Assembly (NCBI GenBank): GCA_964398985.1
Contig: CAYNOS010000001.1
Span: forward strand, 1 to 64,000
Origin: CAYMRL01 sp964398985
Lineage (GTDB): Bacteria; Deinococcota; Deinococci; Deinococcales; Trueperaceae
Direction: 5' to 3'
Length of the DNA: 64,000 nt
The notes beneath the pieces were generated by a model. It did no database searches, had not been told where the DNA came from, and saw only the letters and a program-made list of their open reading frames with translations. This document shows positions 1 to 8,722 of the stretch, piece by piece. The position numbers and the translations under genes are program-made. Every line of letters begins with the position of its first letter. Positions within the stretch are counted from its first letter, which is position 1.

Positions 1-1144
1 CGGCGCGGATGAGGCCCTGGTTGCCCTCCTGGATGAGGTCGAGGAAGCTCATGCCGCGGCCGTTGTACTTCTTGGCGATCGAGACGACCAGGCGCAAGTT
101 GGCCTCGATCAGATGCTTGCGGGCGAGGTCACCGTCCTCGACGACGCGCTGCAGCCGCCGGCGACCGCGCTCGTCGTAGCCTTCGGCGCCCTCGTCGAGC
201 ACCGCCCTGGCGGCCTCCCCGTCCTCGATGCGCCGCGCCAGGTCGATCTCCTCCTCAAGCGTCAGCAGCTTGACGCGGCCGATCTCCTGGAGGTACTGCC
301 TGACCGGGTCGTTGGTCTTGACGCGAGCATCGGCCATGGCCTCGGCGCGGGCCTCGATCTCCTCGCGGTCGAGCTCCTCGTCGCCGTCGCCTTCGAGATC
401 ATCCTCGTCGATGTCGTCTTCGTCGACGATCTCCTCGTCGTCAGCGAGGTCGGCTATGGGTATCCCGCGCTGCTCGAGCAGTTCGATGAGCTCGTCGAAG
501 TTCTGCTCCTCGGGTTCCAGCGCCACGCTCTCGGCGGCCCGCCGGAACGCGTCGCTGATCTCCTCGGTGTCCAGCTGACCGATCTCTCGGCCGCGCTGAA
601 GCAGTTCGTGGATGATCTCGGTCTGCATCCAGGCGGAACCGGTCGTGATCCGCTCCTCGACGACCTGCTTGGCGGCGGGCTTGGCGCCAGCCTTCCCCTT
701 GGCCTGGGTCTTGGGCTTGGCAGCGGGCTCCGGAGCGGCAGCGACGGCCGGTGCGTCGTCGACCTTGGCGGCCGGCTTGGCGTCCTTGGCCTTGGTTGCA
801 GGCTTGGCGGCGGCCTTCGGCGCGGCTTTCACCACGGGCTTGGCGGCTGCGGGCTTCGCGGCTGCGGGCTTGGTGGCTGCAGTCTTCGTGGCTGTGGTCT
901 TCGCGGCGGCCTTCGGTGCCGGCTTCCCGGCCGCGGTAGCGGCCGTCTTGGCGTTGTCGGGCTTCGCTCCCGCGCTCTTCGTGGCAGCGGTCTTGGCGGC
1001 CGGCTTGGCGGCAGCTTTGACGGGCTTGGTGGCCGCGGCCTTCCCTTCTGCAACCTTGCTCGACTTCGCCTTGCCGGCCGGCTTGGTCTCTGCCTTGGCG
1101 GTCGGCTTCGTGGTCTTCGTGCTGGCGGTCTTGGCGCTAGGCAC
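1..1144 (-). CDS. rpoD: RNA polymerase primary sigma factor RpoD (partial)
   Basis: Primary sigma-70 factor that directs RNA polymerase to housekeeping promoters. About 381 residues are visible; the C-terminal part (rest of region 2, regions 3 and 4) lies beyond base 1. The first 150 or so residues are a low-complexity Lys/Ala/Thr/Pro tail. A region 1.1-like segment follows (REIGQLDTEEISDAFR near bases 540-600), then a very acidic Asp/Glu stretch (about 380-450), region 1.2 (TNDPVRQYLQEIG, near 290-320) and the start of region 2 (NLRLVVSIAKKYNGRGMSF, near 30-110). I chose GTG at 1144 because AAGGAG ends five bases upstream; GTG at 1150 overlaps that site. The long basic N-tail resembles sigma factors of Deinococcus relatives. 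Confidence 0.95.
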   Translation of the reverse strand, partial: MPSAKTASTKTTKPTAKAETKPAGKAKSSKVAEGKAAATKPVKAAAKPAAKTAATKSAGAKPDNAKTAATAAGKPAPKAAAKTTATKTAATKPAAAKPAAAKPVVKAAPKAAAKPATKAKDAKPAAKVDDAPAVAAAPEPAAKPKTQAKGKAGAKPAAKQVVEERITTGSAWMQTEIIHELLQRGREIGQLDTEEISDAFRRAAESVALEPEEQNFDELIELLEQRGIPIADLADDEEIVDEDDIDEDDLEGDGDEELDREEIEARAEAMADARVKTNDPVRQYLQEIGRVKLLTLEEEIDLARRIEDGEAARAVLDEGAEGYDERGRRRLQRVVEDGDLARKHLIEANLRLVVSIAKKYNGRGMSFLDLIQEGNQGLIRA

Positions 1145-1280
1145 ATGCACTCCTTCGCGGTCTGATGCGCGCCACCAGATGACGCGCCCTATTGTCTCTA
1201 GTGATCAGGTGCGAACGTGTAGCCGCGCTAGCGCCGGAGGGCGCACCCGTGTCGTCGGTCGCTGCGGGCCGCAAAAGGAG

Positions 1281-1289
1281 ATACTAGCA
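1281..1289 (-). promoter_or_regulatory. Candidate extended -10 promoter of rpoD
   Basis: On the minus strand the gap upstream of rpoD reads TGC TAGTAT, an extended -10 element. It would give a leader of about 130 bases. No good -35 box is seen at 16-18 bases, so this rests on the -10 alone. Confidence 0.3.
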
Positions 1290-1333
1290 CATTCCGTGAG
1301 AAATGGACCGAAGCGGGAGGGAGCCGCTTGGGC

Positions 1334-1352
1334 GCGGGAGGTCTACTCCCGC
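1334..1352 (-). terminator. Hairpin over the stop codon of the GGDEF-EAL gene
   Basis: GCGGGAG and CTCCCGC form a perfect 7-bp stem with a five-base loop that contains the TAG stop of the upstream gene. There is no T-run after it. It may separate that gene from rpoD. Confidence 0.35.
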
Positions 1353-3241
1353 AGTAGCAGCTCGTCGAACGCCGTCGACGGCATCTGCTGGTAGTACTGA
1401 TCGGCGTGCTGGCTGTTCGGTGCCGGCGGTACCGGCGCCTCCTCGTTCAGCCTATCGCGCGTGCGAACGTCCTTCGAGACCTGGCGCAGCAGCATCTCCG
1501 CTTGGGCCGGTTGCATGGGCCTCGCGAAGAAGTAGCCTTGCGCCAGATCGACGCCTAGCCGCCTCAAGAAGTCCCGCTGGTAGGCGGTCTCGATGCCTTC
1601 TGCCACCACCAGCTTGTCGAGTTTGTGCGCCATCGCGCAGATCGCTTCGATAATCGGGCCGGGGCTGGGATGCTTGACGACTTCCGAGACGCCGCTCGAC
1701 TTGGGACGCACCGCTCCCAGTTCCAGGGCGTCGACGCCGCCGTGGTGAAGGCCGCCCGAGCCGTCGGTCATCTTCACCGTCGCCTCCAGGGGGCGGGGGT
1801 GCAGGCTCTGCACGAAGGAGCGGTCGATCTTCAGCGTCTTGATGGGCAGCTTCTGGAGGTACGCCAGTGACGAGTAGCCGGTGCCGAAGTCGTCGAGCGC
1901 GGTCGGGACGCCCAGGCGTTCGAGCTTCAGCAGGGTGCGCAGGGCGAGCTGATAGTCCCGTACCAGGACACTCTCGGTGACCTCGATCTCGAGCAGGTGC
2001 GGAGGTATGCCCGAGTCGGCCAGAGCGCCCTTGACGGTGTCGAGGAAGTTCACCTGGTGGAACTGGACCGTCGAGACGTTGACCGCGACCCGAACCGGGA
2101 CCAGGTCCTGGCGGATCCACTCCCTCTGCTGCAGGGCGGCTTCGCGCAGCATCCAGTGGCCGATTGGAGCGATCATGCCGGCTTCCTCTGCTACCGGCAC
2201 GAACTCGCCCGGTGACACCAGGCCGAGCTCCGGGCTGCGCCACCGCAGCAGCGCCTCCAGGCCGCAGAGCTGGCTGTCGGACAGCCGCACCTGCGGTTGG
2301 TAGACGACCTCGAGCTGGTTGTCCTGGAGCGCTCGCCTCAGCTGGCGCTCCAATTCCAACCTGCGGCTGAGGCGGGTGCGAACCTCGACCGTGGAGAAGA
2401 CGTAGGCGTTCTTGCCGCGCTCCTTGACCTGATACATGGCCGCGTCGGCGCTCTGCAGCAGGCTCTCCGGGTCGTGACCGTCTCTCGGGAAGAGACCGAT
2501 GCCGATGCTGGCGGAGACTTGAAGTTCGCGGTTGTCGATCTGGATCGGCGCATTGAGTTCCCTGACGAGGCTGCGCGCGACTGCCGCAGCCGCTCGCTCG
2601 TCCTTGACGTTGACCAGAGCCACCGTGAACTCGTCGCCGCCGACGCGCCCCACGAGATCGTGACCGCGGACGTTCTGTCTGATGATGCGCCCAACCTCGC
2701 GCAGCAGCTTGTCACCGATGTCGTGCCCGTACGTGTCGTTGACGAACTTGAAGCGATCGAGGTCGACGAACAACAGTGCCAGCGTCTCTTCGCTGGCCTT
2801 GGCTTGCTCGAGCAGCTCGCTGAGCCGCTCCTCGAAGGTCGCGCGGGTGTACGCCCCGGTCAGCGGATCCACCTGCGCGCGCTTGGACAGCGCGCGCTCC
2901 TGCACCAAGGTCCTTCTGATGCGCTGCAGGAACCCGACACCCAAGCCGGTGCCGATGAACGCCAGCACCTCGAACACGCGGTTGCTGTCGAGGGAGTACG
3001 TGGCGATCAAGGCAGTGCTGAGGACCTCGGAAGACCGCAACTCGAGGAGCGTGAAGCCCAGCACACCGGCGATGACGCCGCCAACGACGCCCCAGGTCCA
3101 GCCCGAGGCGGCGACCAGCAGCAGACCGACGAGCCGCGCGTAGGTTCCGAGGGTGTCCTGAAGCATCGGGTAGGCGAGCAGGTACGCCAACCACAAGCCG
3201 AGCGGTAGCAGCTTCAGGGTCCACCGGATCATCGTGGGCAC
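1343..3241 (-). CDS. Membrane-bound GGDEF-EAL c-di-GMP enzyme
   Basis: Likely makes and/or breaks cyclic di-GMP at the inner membrane. Three or four hydrophobic segments fill residues 8-105, with no recognisable sensor domain. The GGDEF domain (about 120-280) has an intact GGDEF signature (201-205) and an intact RxxD inhibitory site (R192, D195) five residues before it. The EAL domain (about 297-585) keeps E329 of EAL, N388, E420/E423, DDFGTGYSSL (450-459), K471 and E548, so both activities look possible. A stretch of about 45 Gly/His/Pro-rich residues (roughly 481-527) interrupts the EAL fold after KIDRSFVQSL, where other EAL proteins have only a short loop. The start may be GTG 3241 or ATG 3232; TAGGGT at 3242-3247 lies nine bases before the ATG. 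Confidence 0.9.
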   Translation of the reverse strand: MPTMIRWTLKLLPLGLWLAYLLAYPMLQDTLGTYARLVGLLLVAASGWTWGVVGGVIAGVLGFTLLELRSSEVLSTALIATYSLDSNRVFEVLAFIGTGLGVGFLQRIRRTLVQERALSKRAQVDPLTGAYTRATFEERLSELLEQAKASEETLALLFVDLDRFKFVNDTYGHDIGDKLLREVGRIIRQNVRGHDLVGRVGGDEFTVALVNVKDERAAAAVARSLVRELNAPIQIDNRELQVSASIGIGLFPRDGHDPESLLQSADAAMYQVKERGKNAYVFSTVEVRTRLSRRLELERQLRRALQDNQLEVVYQPQVRLSDSQLCGLEALLRWRSPELGLVSPGEFVPVAEEAGMIAPIGHWMLREAALQQREWIRQDLVPVRVAVNVSTVQFHQVNFLDTVKGALADSGIPPHLLEIEVTESVLVRDYQLALRTLLKLERLGVPTALDDFGTGYSSLAYLQKLPIKTLKIDRSFVQSLHPRPLEATVKMTDGSGGLHHGGVDALELGAVRPKSSGVSEVVKHPSPGPIIEAICAMAHKLDKLVVAEGIETAYQRDFLRRLGVDLAQGYFFARPMQPAQAEMLLRQVSKDVRTRDRLNEEAPVPPAPNSQHADQYYQQMPSTAFDELLLRE

Positions 3242-3412
3242 ACCCTACTTTTGGTTTCGGCACAAGACTCTTACTCGCTTAGCGCCAAGTTTCACAGCCA
3301 GTCTCGTGCGCTCGGCGAGGTGCTGCGCCATGGAAGCCGGCCAAGCGGTAGCATTGGACGGGCCCTGAACTTCCACCGATCTGGGCTTTTCTGACGAGCA
3401 AGGAGGGATCCG

Positions 3413-4894
3413 ATGAGGTCGAAGGTCCTAGTTGCGATCGCCGTGGCGGCGGTCGTCTCCCTGGGGAGCGCGCAGTCGGTGACGATGGCCATGGCGGCTC
3501 AACCAGACACGCTCGATCCGCAGGTAACTTCGGCAACCGCTGCGTTCCAGGTGAGCAAGTCGGTCTACGACACGCTGGTCGAGTCCGACCAGGCCGGCAA
3601 CCTGGTGCCCTCGCTGGCGTCGTCCTACGTCGTCGGCCAAGACGGCCTGTCGTACACCTTCACGCTGGTGGAGACCACCTTCCACGACGGCACGGCCTTC
3701 GACAGCTCCGACGTCAAGGCGAGCCTTGACCGCATCCGCGACCCTGCCACCGCCTCGCCCAAGCTCAACGAGTTCGCGGCCATCACCTCGGTGGACGCCC
3801 CCGACGAGCGCACCGTCGTCGTCAACCTCAGCCAACCGTCACCGGCGCTGATCGCCTCGCTGGCGTCGGGCTGGGGGGCGATCCTGCCGAGCGAGAAGCT
3901 CGCTGAAGGCCACGACTTCGGCAACCACCCCGTCGGCACCGGTGCGTTCGTGTTCGACTCCTGGCGCCGCGACAACGCCATCACCCTGACGGCCAACCCC
4001 GACTACTTCCAGGGCGCGCCGAGCCTCGAGCAGGTTGTGATTCGCTTCGTCCCCGACAGTGCGGTGCAACTGCAAGGCCTGCTAACGGGCGAGTTCGACG
4101 TCATCGATACCGTGGCCGAGGCCGACCGCGACCTCGTGCGCAGCAACCCGGCGCTCGAGCTCGTCAGCGAACCGTCGGGCCTCGTCCTGGTCGCCGCCCT
4201 CAACACGCGCCGCCCGTACCTCTCCGATCCACAGGTCCGGCGTGCGCTCAACCGCGCAGTCGACACCGAGATCGTCATGGAGGTCGCCTACGGCGGCGGC
4301 GACCAGGTCGGCACCTTCATGGAGGCCGGCAGCCCCTGGATGCCTGACGCCGTGGAGCCCTACAGCTACGACCCCGAGCAGGCTCGCGCGATGCTGGCTG
4401 CGGCCGGCGTGCCGCAGGGTCTGACCTTGGACCTCGCGCTCCCGCAGCCGTACGAGAACCACATCCAGGCCGGTCAGATCGTCCAGGACTTCCTCTCCGA
4501 CGTCGGCATCAACGCCGAGATCCGGATCGTCGAGTGGGGCGTGTGGCTCTCAGAGATCTACGGTGGCCCTCGCGACTTCGACATCACCGTCGTCGGCCAT
4601 ACCGGGAAGCTCGATCCCAGCGGCCGCGTTGGCGGGTACGGTGTGGAATCGACCAACTACACCGGCTACACGGACGCGAACGTCGCGGACTGGATCGCCC
4701 AGGCCGCCAGGGAACCGAACGCGGTGCGGCGCGCCTCGCTCTACACCCAGGCGCTGATCAAGATCCACGACGACGCCCCGTTCATCTTCTTCGGCACTCC
4801 GAGCCGTACCTACGCTCGCAGCGCCGCGCTCGAAGGCTTCTGGATCACTCCGCTGCTGGACAGCTTCGACTTCCGCAGCGCCCGCCTCGACTGA
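3413..4894 (+). CDS. ABC importer substrate-binding protein, family 5
   Basis: Periplasmic binding protein of the DppA/OppA/NikA family, delivering peptides or similar solutes to the permeases that follow. It has 493 residues, a signal peptide (about 1-20, cleavage near GSA-Q), and then the usual family 5 opening with PDTLDPQV and YDTLVE. The fold runs to the C-terminus with the conserved PSRTYARS region. AGGAGG at 3401-3406 sits six bases before the ATG. The next two genes are its permeases, but no ATPase gene is nearby. The true ligand cannot be read from the sequence. Confidence 0.9.
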   Translation: MRSKVLVAIAVAAVVSLGSAQSVTMAMAAQPDTLDPQVTSATAAFQVSKSVYDTLVESDQAGNLVPSLASSYVVGQDGLSYTFTLVETTFHDGTAFDSSDVKASLDRIRDPATASPKLNEFAAITSVDAPDERTVVVNLSQPSPALIASLASGWGAILPSEKLAEGHDFGNHPVGTGAFVFDSWRRDNAITLTANPDYFQGAPSLEQVVIRFVPDSAVQLQGLLTGEFDVIDTVAEADRDLVRSNPALELVSEPSGLVLVAALNTRRPYLSDPQVRRALNRAVDTEIVMEVAYGGGDQVGTFMEAGSPWMPDAVEPYSYDPEQARAMLAAAGVPQGLTLDLALPQPYENHIQAGQIVQDFLSDVGINAEIRIVEWGVWLSEIYGGPRDFDITVVGHTGKLDPSGRVGGYGVESTNYTGYTDANVADWIAQAAREPNAVRRASLYTQALIKIHDDAPFIFFGTPSRTYARSAALEGFWITPLLDSFDFRSARLD

Positions 4895-4906
4895 AGCGGT
4901 GAAGCT

Positions 4907-4942
4907 CGCCGGGCCCGGACTACCTACTGACCGGGCCCGGCG
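4907..4942 (+). terminator. Strong hairpin between binding protein and permease genes
   Basis: A perfect 12-bp GC stem (4907-4918 with 4931-4942) has a 12-base loop and no T-run. It lies inside an operon and could act as a partial terminator or protect the 3' end of the binding-protein message, so that more binding protein than permease is made. Confidence 0.6.
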
Positions 4943-4975
4943 CCGTCTCACGAGCCCCTCGAGCTAGGGAGCAGT

Positions 4976-5914
4976 TTGCCGCGCTACTTGCTGTCGCAGA
5001 CCATCAGCGTCGTCATCACGCTGTGGGTCGTGTTGACCCTCGTGTTCCTCGCGATGCGCGCGCTTCCTGGTGACGCGGCCACGATACTCGGCGGTCTCGA
5101 CGCCAGCCAGGAGCAGATCGAGGAGATGCGCCGCAATCTCGGCTTGGCGGGCAGCCTCGGCGCCCAGTACGGCGACTTCCTGGCGGACTTGTCGCGCGCC
5201 GAGTTGGGGGACTCGCTGCGCGAGCGGCGTCCGGTGGTCCGCGTCCTGCTCGACCGCGTACCGGTGACGCTGGCATTGGCCGGCTTGGCGTTCGTGATCT
5301 CCTTGGTAATCGGCTTCGCTTTGGGTCTCCTCGCGGGACTGCGTCCGGACGGCAGCTTCGACAGGATGACGTTGGCCTTCACGACGGTTGCGCTCGCGCT
5401 ACCCGAGTTCTGGTTCGGCTTCCTGCTGATACTGCTGTTCGCCGTCAAGCTCGGCTGGTTCCCGGTACTGGGACTGCCTCCGACGGGTCTCTCTTGGCAA
5501 GCGTCGTGGCACCTGCTGCTTCCGGCCGTGACACTGGCGATCCCGCGCGCAGCACAGCTCACCCGCCTGGTCCGCGCTCGGGTGCTCGACGAGCGGCTCT
5601 CTGACTACGTCAGGACGGCCAGGAGCAAGGGTCTCGCGGCCGGGCGCGTGGCGCGTCACATCGCCGCCAACGCCCTGCCCGGCACACTGCCGTTGCTAGC
5701 GCTCGAGCTCGGCGGCCTCCTCACCGGCACCATCGTCGTCGAGCAGGTGTTCGGGCTGCCCGGCCTCGGCGCCACCTTGCTCGGCGCCATCTCGGCCCGC
5801 GACTACCCGGTCGTCCAAGGCGTGACGGTGCTGGCGGTAACCATCTACATCGGCGTCAACTGGCTCGCCGACCTCGCCCAGCTGGTCGCCGACCCGCGTC
5901 TGAGGACCTCGTGA
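4976..5914 (+). CDS. ABC importer permease, DppB type
   Basis: Inner-membrane permease of the peptide/nickel importer family, the first of the heterodimer pair. It has 312 residues and about six membrane segments, with the family's N-terminal RALPGDAA motif and the ATPase-docking loop DYVRTARSKGLAAGRV followed by NALPGTLP. The start is a TTG with AGGGAG at 4966-4971; no better start is in frame. It overlaps the next gene by four bases (GTGA), so the two are probably translationally coupled. Confidence 0.9.
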   Translation: MPRYLLSQTISVVITLWVVLTLVFLAMRALPGDAATILGGLDASQEQIEEMRRNLGLAGSLGAQYGDFLADLSRAELGDSLRERRPVVRVLLDRVPVTLALAGLAFVISLVIGFALGLLAGLRPDGSFDRMTLAFTTVALALPEFWFGFLLILLFAVKLGWFPVLGLPPTGLSWQASWHLLLPAVTLAIPRAAQLTRLVRARVLDERLSDYVRTARSKGLAAGRVARHIAANALPGTLPLLALELGGLLTGTIVVEQVFGLPGLGATLLGAISARDYPVVQGVTVLAVTIYIGVNWLADLAQLVADPRLRTS

Positions 5915-6705
5915 ACCGCGCGAGGATCGGCGTGCTGCTGCTGGCGGTCATTTTGCTGTCGGCGGTGTTCGCGCCGGTGATCTCCCCTCACGACCCGCTG
6001 GAGCCCGACTACCGAGCGCGCTACGCCACCTCCAGCGCCGAACACCCGTTGGGCACCGACGGTCTCGGGCGCGACGTCCTCTCGCGGGCGCTGGCCGGAG
6101 GCCGCGTGTCTTTGACGATCGCGCTGTGCGCCACGGCGCTGACCATGCTGCTCGGCGCCACGCTGGGAATCGCCGCCGCGGGCGTCGGCGGGCTGGTCGA
6201 CACGGTGCTGGCCCGGGCCTTCGACGCGCTCTTGGCATTCCCGGGGTTCCTGCTGATCCTGCTGGTCGTGACGATCCTCGGTGGGGGCTCAGCCCAGACG
6301 GTGGCGGCGATGGGGATCGCCGGCTCGCCGATCTACTTCCGGCTGGCGCGAGCATTCACCCGCACCGAGCTCAGCTCCGAGTACGTGACCGCAGCCAGGG
6401 CTCTGGGCGCCAAGCGCTCGCGCCAGCTGTGGCGCCACGCGCTTCCGAACTTCACCGGAGCCCTGTTGGTCCAAGGCGCCAGCACCGCCGCCACCTTCCT
6501 GCTGGTAGAGGCGTCGCTTTCCTACCTCGGCTTGGGCGTGGCGCTGCCGACGCCGAGTTGGGGGAACGTGCTGCAGGACGCCCGCAGCTTCCTCACCCGG
6601 CAGCCGTGGGCGGCGGTCGGGCCGGGGCTCTTCCTGGCCGCGGCCTCCCTATCCTTCCAGTTCCTGTCCGACGGACTGCGCGACCGCCTCGACCGACGCG
6701 ACTGA
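5911..6705 (+). CDS. ABC importer permease, DppC type
   Basis: Second permease of the importer, 264 residues. It shows the DppC features: HPLGTDGLGRDVLSR near residues 45-60, the docking loop YVTAARALGAKRSRQLWRHA, and the C-terminal SYLGLGVALPTPSWG motif. The GTG start lies within the stop codon of the upstream permease. No ATP-binding subunit follows, so an ATPase encoded elsewhere must serve this pair. Confidence 0.9.
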   Translation: MNRARIGVLLLAVILLSAVFAPVISPHDPLEPDYRARYATSSAEHPLGTDGLGRDVLSRALAGGRVSLTIALCATALTMLLGATLGIAAAGVGGLVDTVLARAFDALLAFPGFLLILLVVTILGGGSAQTVAAMGIAGSPIYFRLARAFTRTELSSEYVTAARALGAKRSRQLWRHALPNFTGALLVQGASTAATFLLVEASLSYLGLGVALPTPSWGNVLQDARSFLTRQPWAAVGPGLFLAAASLSFQFLSDGLRDRLDRRD

Positions 6706-6805
6706 CACCCGACCGGACAGCGTCCCTGCGCAGGTATCATCGACTGCGTAAGGTACGGCCGGCCGCTGCACCAACGCGGCTGCGGCCGCGGAGTGGAGCG
6801 ACGAG

Positions 6806-7129
6806 ATGTGGCTGTGGAGCCTCGATGAACGCCTGATCAACATGGACCTTGTCGAGAGCATCGAGGTGCTCGAGATCTTTCCAGAGGGCACCGACCCCGC
6901 CCAACTCGAAGCCGGCGCGGCCGAACCCGATCTCGTCGAGCTGGTGGCGATCCTCGCCTCGGGCGACGAGGCCGTTCTCTACGACGGTGAGGACCCCCAG
7001 GACGTCTACCGAGCCTTCGAGGCGGTCTCGCGAGTCGTCGCCAGCGGCAAGACGGCCGACGGCCGCACGCTGGAGGTGCCGCTGACCGTGGCGGACCTGA
7101 TGACCCCGTCGGGACAGCGCGCCAACTGA
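6806..7129 (+). CDS. Small protein of unknown function
   Basis: A 107-residue acidic, soluble protein with no signal peptide or membrane segment, and no family I recognise. The start is well supported: GGAG at 6795-6798, seven bases before ATG. Codon use matches its neighbours (strong G/C at third positions). It sits alone between the permeases and the aminopeptidase gene; TATCAT at 6735-6740 could be its -10 box. It has several Asp/Glu-rich turns but no obvious metal-binding motif. Confidence 0.7.
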   Translation: MWLWSLDERLINMDLVESIEVLEIFPEGTDPAQLEAGAAEPDLVELVAILASGDEAVLYDGEDPQDVYRAFEAVSRVVASGKTADGRTLEVPLTVADLMTPSGQRAN

Positions 7130-7140
7130 GCCCGTCGGCA

Positions 7141-7146
7141 TAGCAT
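7141..7146 (+). promoter_or_regulatory. -10 box (TAGCAT) of a leaderless pepA transcript
   Basis: TAGCAT ends seven bases before ATG 7154, so transcription would begin at or next to the start codon. No ribosome-binding site precedes this ATG, which favours it over ATG 7145. Confidence 0.55.
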
Positions 7147-7153
7147 GGCAGGC

Positions 7154-8722
7154 ATGTCCCCTGCTGGAGACCGTCCCTCGGCGCCAACCCCCAACGCCCC
7201 CCTGGCGGCGGAGGTCGCTGCCTCCGACGTGCGCGAAGTGAGCGCCGACGCGCTCGTCGTCAACCTGTTCAAAGGCGTGACGAAGCCCGGCGGAGCCACC
7301 GGCGCCGTCGACTCGGCGCTCGGCGGCGCTATCAGCCGGCTGATAGCCGCCGGTGACCTCACCGGTGAGCTCGGCGAGACCAGCGTGCTCTACCCCGAGG
7401 GTGGCGTGGCCGCCCGCCGCGTGATCGTAGTGGGGCTCGGCGCTGCCGACACGTTCTCGGCAGAAGCAGCGCGGCGCGCGGCAGCCTCGGCGCTCAAGGC
7501 CGCCGCCAAGCTCGGCGTCAGCCAGCTGGCGACCATCGCGCACGGCGCCGGCATCGGCGGGCTGGCGGCAGACACAGCCGCGCAGGCAACGCTGGAGGGT
7601 GCCCTCCTCGCCAACTACTCCTTCAACGGCTGGCGGTCGACCGGTCAGGACCGGCGTATCGAGCGCCTCACCTTGGTGGAGAACGATCAGGCAAGGTTGG
7701 CGCAGATGAGCGAGGGCGCCAGAGCGGCCAACGCACTGGCCACCGGGGTCTCGCTGGCCCGCGACCTCGTCAACCTGCCGCCGAACGTCGCCACCCCGCA
7801 ATACCTGGCAGCCCGGGCCTTGGCGCTCTCGCGCAGCTACGGCCTGGAGGTCGACGCTTTCGACCTGGCGTGGGCCGAGCAGCGCTCGATGGGTGCTTAC
7901 GTGGCCGTGGCGCGCGGCAGCGCCAACCCGCCGGCTTTCATCCGGGTGCAGCACAACGCCGCCCGCGACGACCTCCCGACCATCGTGCTGGTCGGCAAGG
8001 GGGTGACGTTCGACACCGGCGGTCTGTCTCTCAAGTCCCGCGACGGCATGGGGGCGATGAAGGGCGACATGGGCGGCGCTGCCGCAGTGCTCGGAGCCAT
8101 GGTGGCGGTCGCCAGGCTCGAGCTGCCGTTGCGGGTGATCGGCTTGTGCCCCTGCGTCGAGAACATGCCCGACGGTGCGGCCTATCGGCCGGCCGACGTG
8201 GTGGTCGCCAGCAACGGCGTCAGCATCGAGATCCTCAGCACCGACGCCGAGGGCCGACTGGCGCTCGCGGACGCGCTGGTGCACGCCGGCGAGTATCGGC
8301 CCGACGCCGTCATCGACATCGCGACGCTGACCGGCTCGAGCATCGCCGCGCTCGGGGCCGGCGTCAGCTCCTCGCTGTTCGCCTCCGACGAGGCCCTCGC
8401 CGAAGCCCTCCTGCGGGCCTCCGCCGCGACCGGCGAGAAGGTCTGGCGGATGCCGCTATTCGACGAGTACCGCGAAACGATCAAAGGGAAGGTCGTCGCC
8501 GACCTCAAGAACTCCGGGGGCGCGCGCGGTGGTGTCGGTACGGCCGCGGTCTTCCTCGAGAGGTTCACTGACTACCCTTGGGCTCACGTCGACATGGCCG
8601 GCATGGAGCTTGTCGATGCGCCTCCCAAGGAGAAGCCTTACCTGACGGCCGGCGCCACCGGTTACGGCGTGAGGCTGCTGCTTGGCTACCTGCGAGACGC
8701 TGCTCGCCGGCCAGTGCCCTAG
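7154..8722 (+). CDS. pepA: Leucyl aminopeptidase (peptidase M17)
   Basis: Cytosolic two-metal aminopeptidase that removes N-terminal residues from peptides. It has 522 residues from this start, normal for M17. Metal and catalytic residues are visible: K282 and D287 in GKGVTFDTGG, the KGDMGGAAAV helix, and D364, E366 and R368 in STDAEGRL. The family consensus there is NTDAEGRL, so Asn is replaced by Ser. An earlier ATG at 7145 is possible, but the leaderless -10 box points to 7154. The stop codon doubles as part of the -10 box of msrA. Confidence 0.95.
   Translation: MSPAGDRPSAPTPNAPLAAEVAASDVREVSADALVVNLFKGVTKPGGATGAVDSALGGAISRLIAAGDLTGELGETSVLYPEGGVAARRVIVVGLGAADTFSAEAARRAAASALKAAAKLGVSQLATIAHGAGIGGLAADTAAQATLEGALLANYSFNGWRSTGQDRRIERLTLVENDQARLAQMSEGARAANALATGVSLARDLVNLPPNVATPQYLAARALALSRSYGLEVDAFDLAWAEQRSMGAYVAVARGSANPPAFIRVQHNAARDDLPTIVLVGKGVTFDTGGLSLKSRDGMGAMKGDMGGAAAVLGAMVAVARLELPLRVIGLCPCVENMPDGAAYRPADVVVASNGVSIEILSTDAEGRLALADALVHAGEYRPDAVIDIATLTGSSIAALGAGVSSSLFASDEALAEALLRASAATGEKVWRMPLFDEYRETIKGKVVADLKNSGGARGGVGTAAVFLERFTDYPWAHVDMAGMELVDAPPKEKPYLTAGATGYGVRLLLGYLRDAARRPVP

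Noticed and set aside
800..1100. Ala/Lys repeat-like DNA, considered as a tandem repeat
   Set aside because: The repetition is the low-complexity N-terminal tail of RpoD, in frame and irregular, not a DNA repeat array.
6737..8284. A 515-codon open frame on the minus strand across pepA
   Set aside because: Antisense to a gene with a full set of M17 motifs. It is His/Arg/Gly-rich with no recognisable domain, as expected for a shadow frame in high-GC DNA.
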